Assembly (NCBI RefSeq): GCF_042453785.1
Contig: NC_091673.1
Location: forward strand, 3,789,501-3,853,500
Source of the DNA: Malus domestica
Taxonomy: Eukaryota > Streptophyta > Magnoliopsida > Rosales > Rosaceae
DNA length: 64,000 nt
Direction: 5' to 3'
In this document: in pieces, positions 1-11,072 of the stretch
Position numbering within the stretch: position 1 is the first letter of the stretch
Layout of the letters: each line of letters begins with the position of its first letter
Translations under genes and position numbers: made by a program
Notes under the pieces: model-generated
Told to the model about the DNA's origin: nothing
Database searches by the model: none
Seen by the model: only the letters and a program-made list of their open reading frames with translations

Positions 1-3000
1 AAGTGTTGGCAATCAACTGTTGTCTATGGGTGTCCCATGTTTGTTATGTTGGAAAAGCTTAAGGCCCTTAAGCGCTGTCTTCGAGTTTGGAACTCTACTG
101 TTTTTGGCGATGTCCATAGAAATGTCACTTTTGCTAAAGAAAGACTTCAGAATATCCAAAATAGTATTTCTTCTGATGGGAATTCGCAAGAGAAGTTTAA
201 TGAGGAAGTTGTGGCTAAGACGGCTGTCCTCGATGCTCTTCAGATGCAAGAAGCTTTTTGGCATGACCGTGCTCGAGTTAAATGGCTCACTGAGGGTGAT
301 CGTAATACCGCTTTTTTCCATGCTTATGCTCGAGGTAGGCATTCTTCCTCCAGGATTGTAAATCTTTTAGATGGTGAAAATGTACTCTCTTCACATACTG
401 CTATTGTTGATCATGTGGTAAACTTTTATCAGTCTTTATATAATTCTTCGTTCACCCCAACTGGAATTGAGGATGTTTGTGGTGTAATACCACCTATGGT
501 TAGTGAAGAGGAAAATCTTTCTCTTTCTTGTTTACCTTCAGCAGATGAAATTAGAAGTGTTGTCTTTTCTATGGATCCTTCGAGTGCTCCGGGACCTGAT
601 GGTTTTCCTGGTTCCTTTTATCAGTCATGCTGGGATATTGTTGGTTTAGATGTGATTGCTTTTGTACAAGATTTTTTTAAGCGTGGATGGCTTTATCCCA
701 ATGCCAATTGCAATTTTGTGGTGCTTATCCCTAAAGTAGAAGGTGTTGCCACAATTGCTCAGTATCGGCCCATTGCTCTTGCTAACTTTCTGTTCAAAAT
801 TATCCCCAAGATTCTTGCTGATCGGCTCAGCCCAATTGCCACTCGCATTATTTCTCCTCAACAAACGGCATTTTTGAAAGGTAGACGTATTTCTGATTGC
901 ATTGGGCTAGTTTCAGAAGGGTTCAATTTTATGGACAAAAAGGCTTTTGGAGGTAATGTAGGCATAAAAGTCGACATCGCTAAAGCTTTTGATACTTTGA
1001 ACTGGGATTTTCTTCTCCATGTGCTTTCTAGTTTTGGTTTTTCTAGTATCTTTGTGGATTGGGTGCGGGTTTTATTACAGTCAGCTCGCCTTTCAATTCT
1101 GGTAAATGGCACACCGCATGGGTTTTTCTCTTGCTCCCGAGGGGTACGTCAGGGTGACCCTCTTTCTCCACTTCTTTTTTGTCTAGCAGAGGAAGCTTTG
1201 AGTAGAGGTTTATCTTCGCTTTTCTCTACTAGAAAGATTACTTCTATTTCAGCTCCGCGAGGTTGTTGCCCTCCTACTCATGTGTTATATGCTGATGATC
1301 TTTTCATTTTTTGTCGTGGGAATGTTCGATCTCTTTGTTCTCTTCGAAATTTCTTGGATAAGTATGGTTGTGCATCGGGGCAACTTGTTAATGCATCTAA
1401 GAGTACTTTTTATCTTAGCTCTTCCTCAGCCCATCGTAAAGCTCATGTTTCTAGGCATCTTGGCTTTCGTTTGGGTGTTGTTCCTTTCACTTATCTTGGG
1501 GTACCCATTTTTCGAGGTAAGCCAAAGAGAATTCACTTTCAAGCTTTGGTAGACAAGGCTAAAGCTCGCCTCTCGGGTTGGAAAGGTAAACTTCTCTCAA
1601 TGGCTGGACGATTTCAATTGGTACAGTCTGTTTATCAAAGCTTATTTCTCCATAGCTTCTCTGTTTATCAATTGCCATCTTGCATTTTAAAGCATCTTTC
1701 TGCTTGCGCAAGGAATTTTATTTGGTCAGGGGATTTATCTTCCCGAAAATTGGTAACAGTTGATTGGAGTATGGTGTGTGGACCTAAAAAAGAAGGTGGG
1801 CTTGGTCTTCGTGATTTAGCTTCTTTGAATTTAACGGCTTTGCTTAGTTTTGGATGGGATGCTTTACAATCTTACTCTTTGTGGGGTTCTTTTGCTCGTC
1901 AGCGTTTTCCTCTTTCGCCTTACAGAAATCAAAATATCTATTTACGGTCTTCTGTGTGGCATGGTTTGAAGCGTGCTTTGCCTATTTTGAATAATAATAG
2001 TCGTTGGATTATTGGTGATGGGAGGTCAGTTTCCTTTTGGTTTGACAAATGGTTGGATGAGCCTATTATTAGTCCTTCTTTATTTTCGGTCATTTCACCT
2101 AAGGTTCTTCCTCGGGTTTCAGATGTTATTGAAGCACAAAGTTGGTCTTTGCCAGATTATTTTTCAAATTTATTCCCTTCAATTGTGCAACAGATTTTAC
2201 GTCTACCTTTGCCTTTAAATGCTAAGGATGACAAATTGATTTGGGAGCCCTCACCTACTGGGAAGTTTTCTTTTTCTTCTGGTTATCACCTTATTCGAAG
2301 GAGACATAGTGATTGTGCTTGGGCTAAGGTTATCTGGCAACATTTTATTCCGCCACGACTATCTATTTTGGCTTGGAGGCTTTTTCATGATAAACTTCCT
2401 ACAGAAGATGCGTTACAACGACGTGGTATTTCTTTGGCATCCATTTGTTGTTTATGTCATAATTCTGAAGAATCTACTGCTCATCTTTTCTTTGGATGTC
2501 GGATATCTAGGCAACTTTGGAGGTGGTTAGCATGTCAATTTGGTACATCTTTACCTCTTCCAGATTCTTTGGTTGCTTTTTGGGATGTATATGTTCGTAA
2601 GCCATTTTCCAAACAATTGCACAATCTATGGATTTTTGCGGGTCTTTCTACTATTTCAGCTATTTGGAAGGCTCGAAATAAATTTATTTTTGAGGGTCGT
2701 CCAATCTATTTTCATCGTCTTTGCATGTCTATTAATTCGGCGATTGTTCATGGTGGGAAGTTTATTCCTGGTTATTCTCAGGGTTTTGACACTCGAATAA
2801 TTTATTCTTTGGGGATCCAACCTATCCCTCGCAAGGCTCCTACTATTCTTCCTGTCCTTTGGTCTCCTCCTTGGTTTCCTTGGGTTAAGCTTAATACAGA
2901 TGGTTTGTCTAAAGGAAATCCCGGTCCTGCTGCATGTGGAGGAGTTTTCAGGAATTGCCATGGTCGTTTTCTCGGAGGTTTCTGTCAACGGATTGGTCAT

Positions 3001-3363
3001 TGCAACTCTTTTTTTGCAGAGTTATCAGCAATTATTATTGGTATTGAGTTTGCTTATCAGCGGGGTTGGCACTGTCTTTGGTTGGAAAGTGATAGTTCTA
3101 GTGTTATTTCTGCTCTTCAATCATCTGATTTTGATCCTCCTTGGCCTCTTCATACGCAATGGTCTATTTGTTTGGATCGCATTCGGAAAATGACTTTCTA
3201 CGCATCTCACATATATCGAGAAGGAAATCTTGTTGCGGACAATTTTGCTAACATGGGCTTGTCTTCTCCATCTTTAACATGGCATGATTCTCCTCCGATG
3301 GCGGTTCGTGCTACTCTGTTTTCTGACTATGTTGGCTTGCCTGGTTACCGCTTCTCAAATTAA
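1..3363 (+). CDS. LINE ORF2 polyprotein, partial (reverse transcriptase, zf-RVT, RNase H)
   Basis: The frame is open from the first base of the window and the ATG at 37 is internal. Residues before it (V-Y-G-x-P-M-F-V-x-x-K-L-K) fit the linker between endonuclease and reverse transcriptase. The RT domain includes SSAPGPDGFP, a QGDPLSPLLF block and the catalytic YADD at about 1288-1299. A zinc-binding-type zf-RVT segment follows (PPRLSILAWR...CCLCHNSEES...FFGC), then a C-terminal RNase H with its acidic residues visible: D in LNTDG, E in FFAELSA, D in WLESDSS and D in GNLVADNFA. No stop or frameshift occurs over more than 1100 codons. The product would copy element RNA at a nicked genomic target (target-primed reverse transcription). 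Whether the missing 5' end is intact cannot be seen. Confidence 0.93.
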   Translation, partial: KCWQSTVVYGCPMFVMLEKLKALKRCLRVWNSTVFGDVHRNVTFAKERLQNIQNSISSDGNSQEKFNEEVVAKTAVLDALQMQEAFWHDRARVKWLTEGDRNTAFFHAYARGRHSSSRIVNLLDGENVLSSHTAIVDHVVNFYQSLYNSSFTPTGIEDVCGVIPPMVSEEENLSLSCLPSADEIRSVVFSMDPSSAPGPDGFPGSFYQSCWDIVGLDVIAFVQDFFKRGWLYPNANCNFVVLIPKVEGVATIAQYRPIALANFLFKIIPKILADRLSPIATRIISPQQTAFLKGRRISDCIGLVSEGFNFMDKKAFGGNVGIKVDIAKAFDTLNWDFLLHVLSSFGFSSIFVDWVRVLLQSARLSILVNGTPHGFFSCSRGVRQGDPLSPLLFCLAEEALSRGLSSLFSTRKITSISAPRGCCPPTHVLYADDLFIFCRGNVRSLCSLRNFLDKYGCASGQLVNASKSTFYLSSSSAHRKAHVSRHLGFRLGVVPFTYLGVPIFRGKPKRIHFQALVDKAKARLSGWKGKLLSMAGRFQLVQSVYQSLFLHSFSVYQLPSCILKHLSACARNFIWSGDLSSRKLVTVDWSMVCGPKKEGGLGLRDLASLNLTALLSFGWDALQSYSLWGSFARQRFPLSPYRNQNIYLRSSVWHGLKRALPILNNNSRWIIGDGRSVSFWFDKWLDEPIISPSLFSVISPKVLPRVSDVIEAQSWSLPDYFSNLFPSIVQQILRLPLPLNAKDDKLIWEPSPTGKFSFSSGYHLIRRRHSDCAWAKVIWQHFIPPRLSILAWRLFHDKLPTEDALQRRGISLASICCLCHNSEESTAHLFFGCRISRQLWRWLACQFGTSLPLPDSLVAFWDVYVRKPFSKQLHNLWIFAGLSTISAIWKARNKFIFEGRPIYFHRLCMSINSAIVHGGKFIPGYSQGFDTRIIYSLGIQPIPRKAPTILPVLWSPPWFPWVKLNTDGLSKGNPGPAACGGVFRNCHGRFLGGFCQRIGHCNSFFAELSAIIIGIEFAYQRGWHCLWLESDSSSVISALQSSDFDPPWPLHTQWSICLDRIRKMTFYASHIYREGNLVADNFANMGLSSPSLTWHDSPPMAVRATLFSDYVGLPGYRFSN

Positions 3364-3466
3364 TGTGCATGTCGGCATCCAGGTTTGTCTCACTTTCCTT
3401 TTTTTCTCCTATCTTTATGGTGTTGTTTGATTTGTTTTGCAGGTTTAGACCTTCATGTTTGGTTCT

Positions 3467-3622
3467 AGAGGGGTTAGGTTTCATGTCCCCCCCTCTTTTC
3501 TTTGTATCATTCTCATTTTTTGTTTCTAGAAGGGTAAGGTTTATGTCCCCCCTTCTTTCTAGTGTATTCCTTTTTGTTATCTCTGTTTTTTGGAGGGGTA
3601 AGGTTTATGTCCCCCCCTGACT
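3467..3622 (+). repeat. Tandem repeats in LINE 3' UTR
   Basis: Three imperfect copies of a unit of about 62 bp, each carrying a GAGGGGTAAGGTTTATGTCC-like core followed by a C-run. They begin near 3467, 3529 and 3592. The last copy runs into the conserved terminal segment with AATAAA. The single-repeat version at 40431-40466 shows that the family keeps this element at its 3' end. Confidence 0.8.
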
Positions 3623-3679
3623 AGGTGTACCTTGTTTTTTCGTTATCAATAAAATTACCCTCGTACCGTCGAGGTTTTC

Positions 3680-3736
<57 letters not shown>

Positions 3737-3924
3737 AGTGGTATATTTGTATACAATATCAACATCATCAATATCGTGCTTCTAATTACAATTTTAGGAA
3801 GTGAAAGATTAGCAAGAGCCTAGCTAGTGGTTACCTCAGTATGTTGTAAATCTACGTCTGTATTAAATAAGCCTCATCTTTATCTGATGCAACAATACAA
3901 AAGGCGAATTGGTATTGAACTCTT

Positions 3925-6047
3925 TGTTGGATGTATGTCAACAATCTGTGATAATTTATTTATGCTAATAAATAATAAATGCAATAGGAATTAACAGAAT
4001 ATAAACTAGAATACGAATTATAAAAACAAACAACTTGAAGATCGAGGCTTGCGTACCGCAATGTCCTTGAAACAAAAATTTCGTCTCTACTCTGTGCTTG
4101 TAGTTCTACGGACGTCTGCTTAACCAGGATTCAACGATCAAGTTAAAATTCCAGCACCGGAAAATTTAACTTCTGGCGAATTTAGTGTGGTTCTCTCAGT
4201 AAGAAGGTTTAGGAATGTAGAAGATGAAGTTGATTATTTTCTGTGTTTTAGATGCTATGCAGATGAATGTATATATAGCAGATGGATGCCTTTTTGTAAC
4301 AGGTATGAGAATGGGGTGTAACTGTTGGGAGACATCTCTTCAGAGGGGTGCTTTGCTCTGTGTTCAGAAAGAACTCTCAGACTTCATCTGAAAGGATGAG
4401 TCTTTTCATAAAAAATAAATAATTAATTAAATTCGAATTTAATTAAAAAATAATTAATTATATATTAATTACCAAATAATTAATACACCCCAAAGCCCAA
4501 CCCCAAGGGTGAGCCCAATTTTAGTCTCCAGGCCTATTACTCCAATCACTTTCTTTAAAGGACAAAGCCTTATAAAGTGATAAAATCTTTTGGGAATGGC
4601 CAATGTGGGACAAGGAAATTTCTACTCAAACTACTCAAATTTCCAACAATACCCCACATTTGAGTTGAAATTTCATTCAAACTCCAACAATAACAATGAC
4701 CCCACATTTGAATGCAAATGTAAATGCAAATGTGTGACTAGGTTGCCTAAAACTGAGAGAGAATAGTCATGATATGCATCGGGTGAAGTGTCTTTTGGAC
4801 TTGAACTTACCCTAGTGAAAACATATCGGGTTTACTTGGTGATGCAGTGGATGTGGAAGATCTTGAACTGTTCACCGCAGTAGTAAACCAAGACAATATG
4901 CTACACACATATCATGGCTGCCACACGTCAATTCATACGGTTGTGTTCATTTTGGCCCTGAACAGATCCCGGATTTCGTAGGAGCTTTAGAGAATTTAGC
5001 CATATCAATTCTCATAAATGTGGCCCCATTTACTCCTATATAGGTGACATTAGTTAAGAATAGTCTGCTATATTCCTCTTGATAACAAGATATTAATGTC
5101 ATTAAATGTATAAAACATAACCCCTCAAACGTCAACAGACAACACACATTTTATCATAAGAATGGGTAAGTTATGTGTTCAACTTTTGAATCAAACTCAA
5201 CTAGTTTGCCTATTGAACCTAGACTATGGGATCTCCAATCAGCTAGGTTAGGTTTCCGGCCAGTTCAATTCATTGAATTGGCTTAAGACCCATTCCCCTC
5301 GATGTAAATAATATTTGCTCTCTTGGTAGGCCTTTTGTCAAAAGATCAGCCATATTTTCCTTTGACTTCACATAATCAATGGATATTATTCCATTGGAGA
5401 GCATCTTCTTAAGAGTATTGTGTCGACGTCTGATGTGACGTGACTTCCCATTGTATACATGACTTTTGGCCCTTGATTGAGCGGCCATACTATCACAATG
5501 TATACATATAGCCGTTACCGGCTTTGGCCACATTGGAATATCCTCCAGAAAATTTTTGAGCCACTCGGCTTCTTCGCCAGCCAAGTCTAAAGCTATAAAC
5601 TCATATTCCATGGTGGACCGACCTATACATTTCTGTTTAGAGGATTTCCAAGATATTGCTGCACCTCCCAAGGTAAAAACATATCCACTTGTCGACTTGG
5701 ATTCTGTAGTGTCAGAAATCCAATTGGCATCACTGAAGCCTTCTACAACAGGTGGATATTTTGTGTAGTGTAATTCGTAGTCAAGTGTATTTTTCAAATA
5801 CCTTAACACTCTTTTGACAATTAAATATATATTAATTATATATTAATTATAATTAATTATATATTAATTACCAAATAATTAATACACCCCAAAGCCCAAC
5901 CCCAAGGGTGAGCCCAATTTTAGTCTCCAGGCCTATTACTCCAATCACTTTCTTTAAAGGACAAAGCCTTATAAAGTGATAAAATCTTTTGAGAATGGCC
6001 AATGTGGGACAAGGAAATTTCTACTCAAACTACTCAAATTTCCAACA
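3925..6047 (-). mobile_element. Ty1/copia element, internally deleted
   Basis: The boundaries are a 5-bp target duplication CTCTT (3920-3924 and 6048-6052) around TG...CA ends. On the minus strand the left LTR (3925-4648, 724 bp) begins TGTTGGAAATTTGAG and is preceded by a purine-rich tract (GTGGGG). Inside remains only the last part of pol (RNase H, 5270-5809). A large deletion joins pol directly to the terminal 227 bp of the other LTR (5821-6047), which is nearly identical to 4422-4648. Most of gag-pol and the rest of the 5' LTR are missing, so the copy is not autonomous. Confidence 0.85.
5270..5809 (-). pseudogene. Copia RNase H remnant
   Basis: An open frame of 179 codons matching the C-terminus of copia polyproteins. 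It starts at the conserved RYLKNT segment and contains the RNase H core: a GFSDANW block with the first Asp, [18 protein letters not shown], and the terminal [11 protein letters not shown]. Upstream RT, integrase, protease and gag are absent because the element is deleted up to its LTR at 5821. It is the leftover 3' end of pol inside the element at 3925-6047, not a host gene. Confidence 0.85.
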
Positions 6048-6182
6048 CTCTTCATCCATAAGATTTAAATTTAAGACATATCCTTATAAGTAAAGAAGAA
6101 TACCATTAAACGTATTACTAGGTGGCCATAAAGAGTCATCTTTAAATCAAAGATCAAATTAAATAAGGTTGATCTTTAAAAT

Positions 6183-6697
6183 AAGGGTGAACTGTTGATT
6201 TAGTCCCTAAATTATCACCTCAATACAAATTTGGGTCATGAATTATTTTTTTAGTAAAATAAGTCCTTAAATTCATAAAAACTGCTAATATAATCTCTAA
6301 TATTATATTGGAGGCTTTTTTATCAAATTTTTCGTCAACTTAAGTCACATGACACATTTAGAGGATAATGTTGTTATTTTCTTGCATATAAGACCTTAAC
6401 ATTGCATATAGGTTGCGAATATAATGTCTTATTTACCCTCCAAAGTTATTCCGTACACTATTTCTTCTTCTTAAAAAAAAAAGGTCCTTAAACTATGAAA
6501 AACTACCAATCTACTCTTTAAGTGTATCATATGTAAGTCACGTAACTTAAATTAACGAAAAATTGAATAGAATAGCTTCAAATCTAATGTTAAGGATATA
6601 ATTGGTGGATTTGTACTAGTCTAGGGACTATTTTTTTTTAAAAAATAATTTAGAGACCTTATTTTTATTTAAATAACTAAATCGGTAGTTTACCCTT
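6183..6697. repeat. Candidate MITE with long imperfect terminal inverted repeats
   Basis: The left end AAGGGTGAACTG..GATTTAGTCCCTAAATT mirrors the right end, whose reverse complement reads AAGGGTAAACTACCGATTTAGT. Both ends sit in AAAAT-type flanks that could be a target duplication. The interior is AT-rich with no coding frame. Superfamily is not certain because the flanking repeat is low-complexity. Confidence 0.5.
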
Positions 6698-7502
6698 AAA
6701 ATAAAGATTAAATTACAAATGAAGATGAATACTTTTGGGCATTTGATATCTTTGTTTTCTAAGCCTGCGTACCCTGGACTTTCTTTTGTTTGATTTCATT
6801 TATTTGGGCCTTGCAATTCTTTTCTCTTTCCAAATGAGTTTTATTGGGGCCTACAGATTACTAATAATTTTTTAGTGCATTCCACATGCATTCAATTTTT
6901 ATCCACAAATTTATTAAGTTCAATAACGTGACTTTCACGATCAAATTCTCGAGGTCAATTTTATAAATCCACAAGTTGAATGAAATTGGGGAGAAAAAAA
7001 CACGACCATTTTCCCATCATCATCTTATTTACATCATATTTATCACAATCGAATCGGTCAAATGAGTTCATGAATCATCAACCCATGATAAGGCATCTTA
7101 TTTTTGAAGAAAATAAAATGCCAACTAATTACTAATTCACAAATGCCAATTGAGTATTTGCATTCAGAATATGGCCTTAAGACTTGGGATTGAAGGCACC
7201 ATATTCCAAAGTAAAATATTTACCCAAAGTAATTTTTTTTTGTCCAAAATTTATTTAACGTAATTGGAAATAGTCAAGTGAATGAACAAACATTCAATAT
7301 CGGTGCAGTTCGATGCTTCTATTATTTGATGCATGATTTCTTCAAATTCTCAGAACCAAATAAATGCACTGCATTATCTTTCCATCTATATAGATATAGC
7401 CATGCACCCTTCAAATAGCTTACAAAACCAACCAGATAAGCTAGCACTTCGGATTATCTGACTAAACCCGAAACACCTAAAACCAGAAGTTTGGACTAGA
7501 AA
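6698..7502. other. Non-coding stretch ending in a small-gene promoter copy
   Basis: No gene is visible. The last 120 bp, with a TATA-like CTATATAGATAT near 7386 followed by GCCATGCACCCTTCA, match the region upstream of the small gene at 20255. They are therefore probably the promoter of the pseudogene at 7503. Confidence 0.6.
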
Positions 7503-7721
7503 ATGGAAGCCAGTAAAGAATCGAATACTAATACCCCGGTGGAAGAAAATCAAAATGCTGGGGTTGAGGAACGTGGCACCTGATGGTGCTGGAGAAGCTA
7601 AAGCAGGAGGGAGTACTGGTACCGTACACAAAACAACGAAAGCACCCGAAAGAGATGCTCAATCTCCAAGGACAGCTTTGAGAGCAACCCTACTGCCTAT
7701 GTCAAATATTTGTGTAAATAA
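7503..7721 (+). pseudogene. Frameshifted copy of small conserved-tail protein gene
   Basis: Collinear with the intact small gene at 20255-20479: the upstream TATA region, the ATG context CTAGAAAATGG, a shared NQNAG block and the 3' part encoding the family tail all align. The ATG frame stops after 25 codons. A second frame carries AKAGGST and KAPERD, and a third carries the tail DSFESNPTAY ending at TAA 7719-7721. At least two indels therefore break the reading frame. The tail has also changed (KYLCK where others have KDLRK or RDLRK). It lies 550 bp beyond the 3' end of P450 gene A, on the opposite strand. Confidence 0.7.
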
Positions 7722-8270
7722 ACAACTCCTGCTACTGACTACTCGCTACTGCATGAGATGTTAAAATTTACATAGAATAAAGAGTAGCAGTACTAGTCGT
7801 TGCCGTTGTGTCCCTATCTATGTTAAGTTATTAAAATTATCATTGTGGTTAAGCTTTCTGTTTCGTTATTTACACTGTTATACTTCGATGATGAGTAAAA
7901 CTGAAAATTATGGGTTTTAGTTCTCCTTGTTTTATGTCGATATCCATCCATTCTTCATAAGCAATTCTTGCTCATCTTACGAAGTTAGCATTGTTGGGAC
8001 AGATGTTTACAATTGTAAGATAAAAGCTTTGGATTATTTAAAAATGCTGCAAACAAAGGAGAACAATTGTCTCGAAAAGCTTAAATTACAACGGATTAAC
8101 ATAGTTGTGTTGAGTCTGTTGACGTTAATTGATAGTAGATGGAAGATTGCTCAGTCTAAAAATACCAGATAAGATAAGTGCACAAAAAGCTTGCTCCTGC
8201 TAGTAACTAGTCTTGGTGCTTGATCGAATCCACCTAGTGCAAGAATCATGGAAATTCTGGTCTTTGCAGT
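7722..8270. other. 3' flank between small pseudogene and P450 gene A
   Basis: AT-rich non-coding DNA between two convergent genes. An 81-codon open frame at 7927-8172 has no recognisable features and was not called. Confidence 0.5.
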
Positions 8271-10455
8271 TCAAAGTGAGTGCAGCATTACCTGAACTCC
8301 ATGTTGTGGACGACATGTCAGATAATGCAAGGGCGAGTGGATGTAACCTGGAGACAGGGTGAAGGAGAAACGCTGTAGAATCATCGACAGCGCAATCTTT
8401 GCTTCGGTGGTTGCAAAATTCAAGCCCACACACGTTCGAGGTCCCAGTCCAAAGGGTATGAATACACCTACGTTATTGTTAGTTGCTTTTGCAACCCCTT
8501 CCGAGAATCTGTCTGGTTTGAAAAGTTGTACATCTTTCCCCCAGATTTGAGGATCATGGTGAATTGCTATGGTCGAGATAACTAAATCAACATTAGCAGG
8601 AACAATGAGCTGTCCAAGTCTAACTTCCCTTTCAACTTTCCTTGTAATTGAAACGGGAGGGGTATATAACCTTAGAGACTCATTGATGATCATACTCATC
8701 TGCGTGAAAATTGATATAGACAATAAATCAGGAATTGAAGCTTAATCGAAGACATGATTCTTCCACTTAGACAAACATGTGGTTGCGTTCTTGATTTTCT
8801 TACCCTTTTCATTTTTGCAATGCCATCGTGATTCGGAGTTTGGTTACCAAATAACTGTATGACTTCCTTTCTTGCTTCCTCTTGCCAATCCGTATGGAGT
8901 GCCAGAAGAAACACAGTCCAAGCGAGCAAAGTATTAGCGGTTTCCTGTCCAGCAAAGTAAAAGGTCTTGCACTCGTCGACCAAATCATCCACTGAAATCC
9001 TCTGGTCGTCATTGGAATCATGATAAGCCTTTAAAAGTAATCCAAGAAAATCACTTCCGAAGCTGTCTTCTCCTCCGGTCATAGCCTTCTCTTCTCTTTT
9101 CTTAACAATCTCTACTATGGAGGCATGTACTGCTTTCTCAAGTTTTTCTGCTTCAATCTCATCTCTAGTTTTCAAAAACTTACTGCATATTGAATGACAG
9201 ACTACAGATAAGGACAGAAGCAATCATCCGAAAATCAAGTTGTGAGAACAGCTTAGACATGATTATGTGCTAGTTAACATCGCAAGGAACAGAATGTATT
9301 GTCCCGTATTCAATTTTTAATGCTGTTCCAGCAGCAGACTCTAGCAAATTGAAAGTTCCAATTGATCAATCAAAGATCATTTGATACAATAAACATCGAA
9401 GATTTAAAACCCACTAACCAATCAATCAGAGATTCAATAACTAAAGAGAAGTGACTAAATGGATATCCTTTCAATTAAAAGGAAATTACCTGATGCCGGG
9501 AATTCTGATTGTGAGAGCATTTTTGAATATCAGGAAGCCGATATTATTCAACATCTCGAAAATATTCTTTCCTTCAATATAGCTGCTTCCAAACGCCGTT
9601 CTTGAAATCACTTCTGAACTGAACAGCTTAAGCTCTCCAAATACCTCAATCTCTTTTCCATCATAATCTTTCCACCTTTCAAGCATTGTCTCGGCACTCG
9701 CGACCATTTCCGAAAACATGCTCTAGTAAAACAATGACATCATCACATCATCAAATTCACCTAAAATCCCTCCTTTTCCTATTCAAATACTTAACACCAC
9801 AGTACAATTAGCAGCAAAAACTTACTTTTAAGCTCTCTCCATGGAAGGCATGGTTCGCGATCTTTCGCAGTTTCCCCCATTTTTCACCCTCGGTCGTTGA
9901 GACAAGCCCATCCCCCAACAGCTTCCTCACAAAGCCCTGGACCTCTCTTTTCGGATACGCTCTATCTTTGTTATTCAGTATCTCCTTGCACAACTCAGGC
10001 TCCGTTATCACAAACTGAGCCCGAGTACCGTGCCACTGTAGATAATTCTTCCCTGTAAGCAATTCCATACAAATATCACCAAAAATAATCTCGAACCAAA
10101 ATATCAAACAAAAAAAAAAAAAAAACAATAGTTTACGAAAATTAAGGTCGTTCTGTTTTTCGTTACCATAAATCATGATCCAAGAGTGCATGTGCGGTTG
10201 AACAACGGAAAGTATGTCGTGGGATAAATCCTTCGGCTTGCTCATGGCTTCTTTTCTCATGGTGGCGATTTGTTTGGTGTTTCCATGGATGAATCTGTAA
10301 GGAGGGCCTCTGATACCCTGCGACGCCATCAACTTCGAGATTCGAGTGGGAGTCCACCATAGCTTGTGAAGGACCTTCACCAGAACGGAGACGAGAACCA
10401 CACACAGAAGGCTTGAGAGAGTGACTGCCACCCCTCCCACTGCCAGAGTGACCAT
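8271..10455 (-). CDS. CYP749A: Cytochrome P450 CYP749A-like, gene A (intact)
   Basis: Five exons on the minus strand: 10455-10167, 10052-9826, 9722-9490, 9182-8804 and 8699-8271. All introns are GT-AG and the spliced length of 1557 bp gives 518 residues. An N-terminal membrane anchor of about 25 hydrophobic residues is followed by the basic/proline hinge WWTPTRI. P450 signatures: I-helix FAGQETAN (AGQET at 327-331), K-helix ESLR (383-386), a PERF-type FKPDRF, and the heme loop FGLGPRTCVG with the axial Cys at 466. The enzyme should be an ER-anchored monooxygenase using NADPH-P450 reductase. CYP72-clan members typically oxidise hormones, terpenoids or xenobiotics, and a cotton CYP749A is linked to sulfonylurea-type herbicide tolerance. 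The substrate cannot be inferred here. CYP749A placement is from recollection of family sequences; the CYP72-clan assignment is firmer. Confidence 0.9.
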
Positions 10456-10904
10456 TTTTGGTACTGGCTTTCTCTTCTCTGAAGCTGCTGAGTTTTCACT
10501 TCGGCTTTGTTGTTTATTAACGTGTTGTGTGCAGAAAGGTAAGATAATTAAAATGTCCGTTTGACCCTACTTGATTGTTACTTTTGCTTCTCGTACTACT
10601 GCCATTTAATGCGACCTGAAGGGCAAATATTGTCATCCGTGCTGACTTATTAGAATGTTAGGCTGCCATCTGCCAGCTTTTCAAATTAATTCTTCAACAA
10701 TAAAGTCATACAACCCCGCATCTGATAGTTTATTTCTTATGCCGGTCCCCAGTCCGAATAAAAAAGAAGGGAGAAGGCGTAAATTAGTTGACAACCATTA
10801 CTCTATTCTTACATCGAATCTTAATAATACTGAATCTTTTTATTAAGATTCTTAGCTGGAATAGCTCATTTTACAAAGAGTAATGCCAAGTAAACAAAAT
10901 TTGC
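10456..10904. other. Upstream region of P450 gene A
   Basis: Non-coding sequence immediately 5' of gene A. A degenerate A/T-rich TTAATAAAC on the minus strand near 10515 could serve as a core promoter but is not a clear TATA box. No other feature was seen. Confidence 0.4.
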
Positions 10905-11072
10905 GTCATTTAGTACTACGGTTTAATGATATTTCTCTTCATTTGTAAATGAGTGGTCTTAATTTCGATTCTAGTCAAAGGCGAGTTTGAACAACATTAT
11001 TGCTAACCTATTAGGAGGCTAAACCCATCTTCTCCTCTTAAAGTAGATAATATCAATTGTTTAAAAAAAAAT
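10905..11072 (+). repeat. tRNA-type SINE copy 1 (old)
   Basis: Part of a repeat family with three copies here. It has an A-box-like GGTTTAATGATATTT, a B-box-like TTTCGATTCTAGTC (about 10961-10975), the shared body GTTTGAACAACATTATTGCT, the 3' block AATATCAATTGTTT, and then an A-run. The degenerate boxes and short tail indicate an old insertion. Confidence 0.65.

Larger units (their letters stand above)
1..3734 (+). mobile_element. LINE (L1-like, RNase H-bearing) retrotransposon, 3' part
   Basis: The 3' portion of a non-LTR retrotransposon: ORF2 from the window edge to 3363, a 3' UTR of about 315 bp, then an uninterrupted run of 54 A from 3681 to 3734. The 5' part, with ORF1 and most of the endonuclease, lies outside the window. 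The long pure A tail and uninterrupted ORF suggest a recent insertion. The same 3' terminus (AATAAAATTAC...GAGGTTTTCC then poly-A) recurs at 42790-42856, so it is a multi-copy family. Confidence 0.93.

Noticed and set aside
7927-8172. 81-codon plus-strand frame near P450 A
   Set aside because: No homology, no promoter; in the 3' flank between convergent genes.
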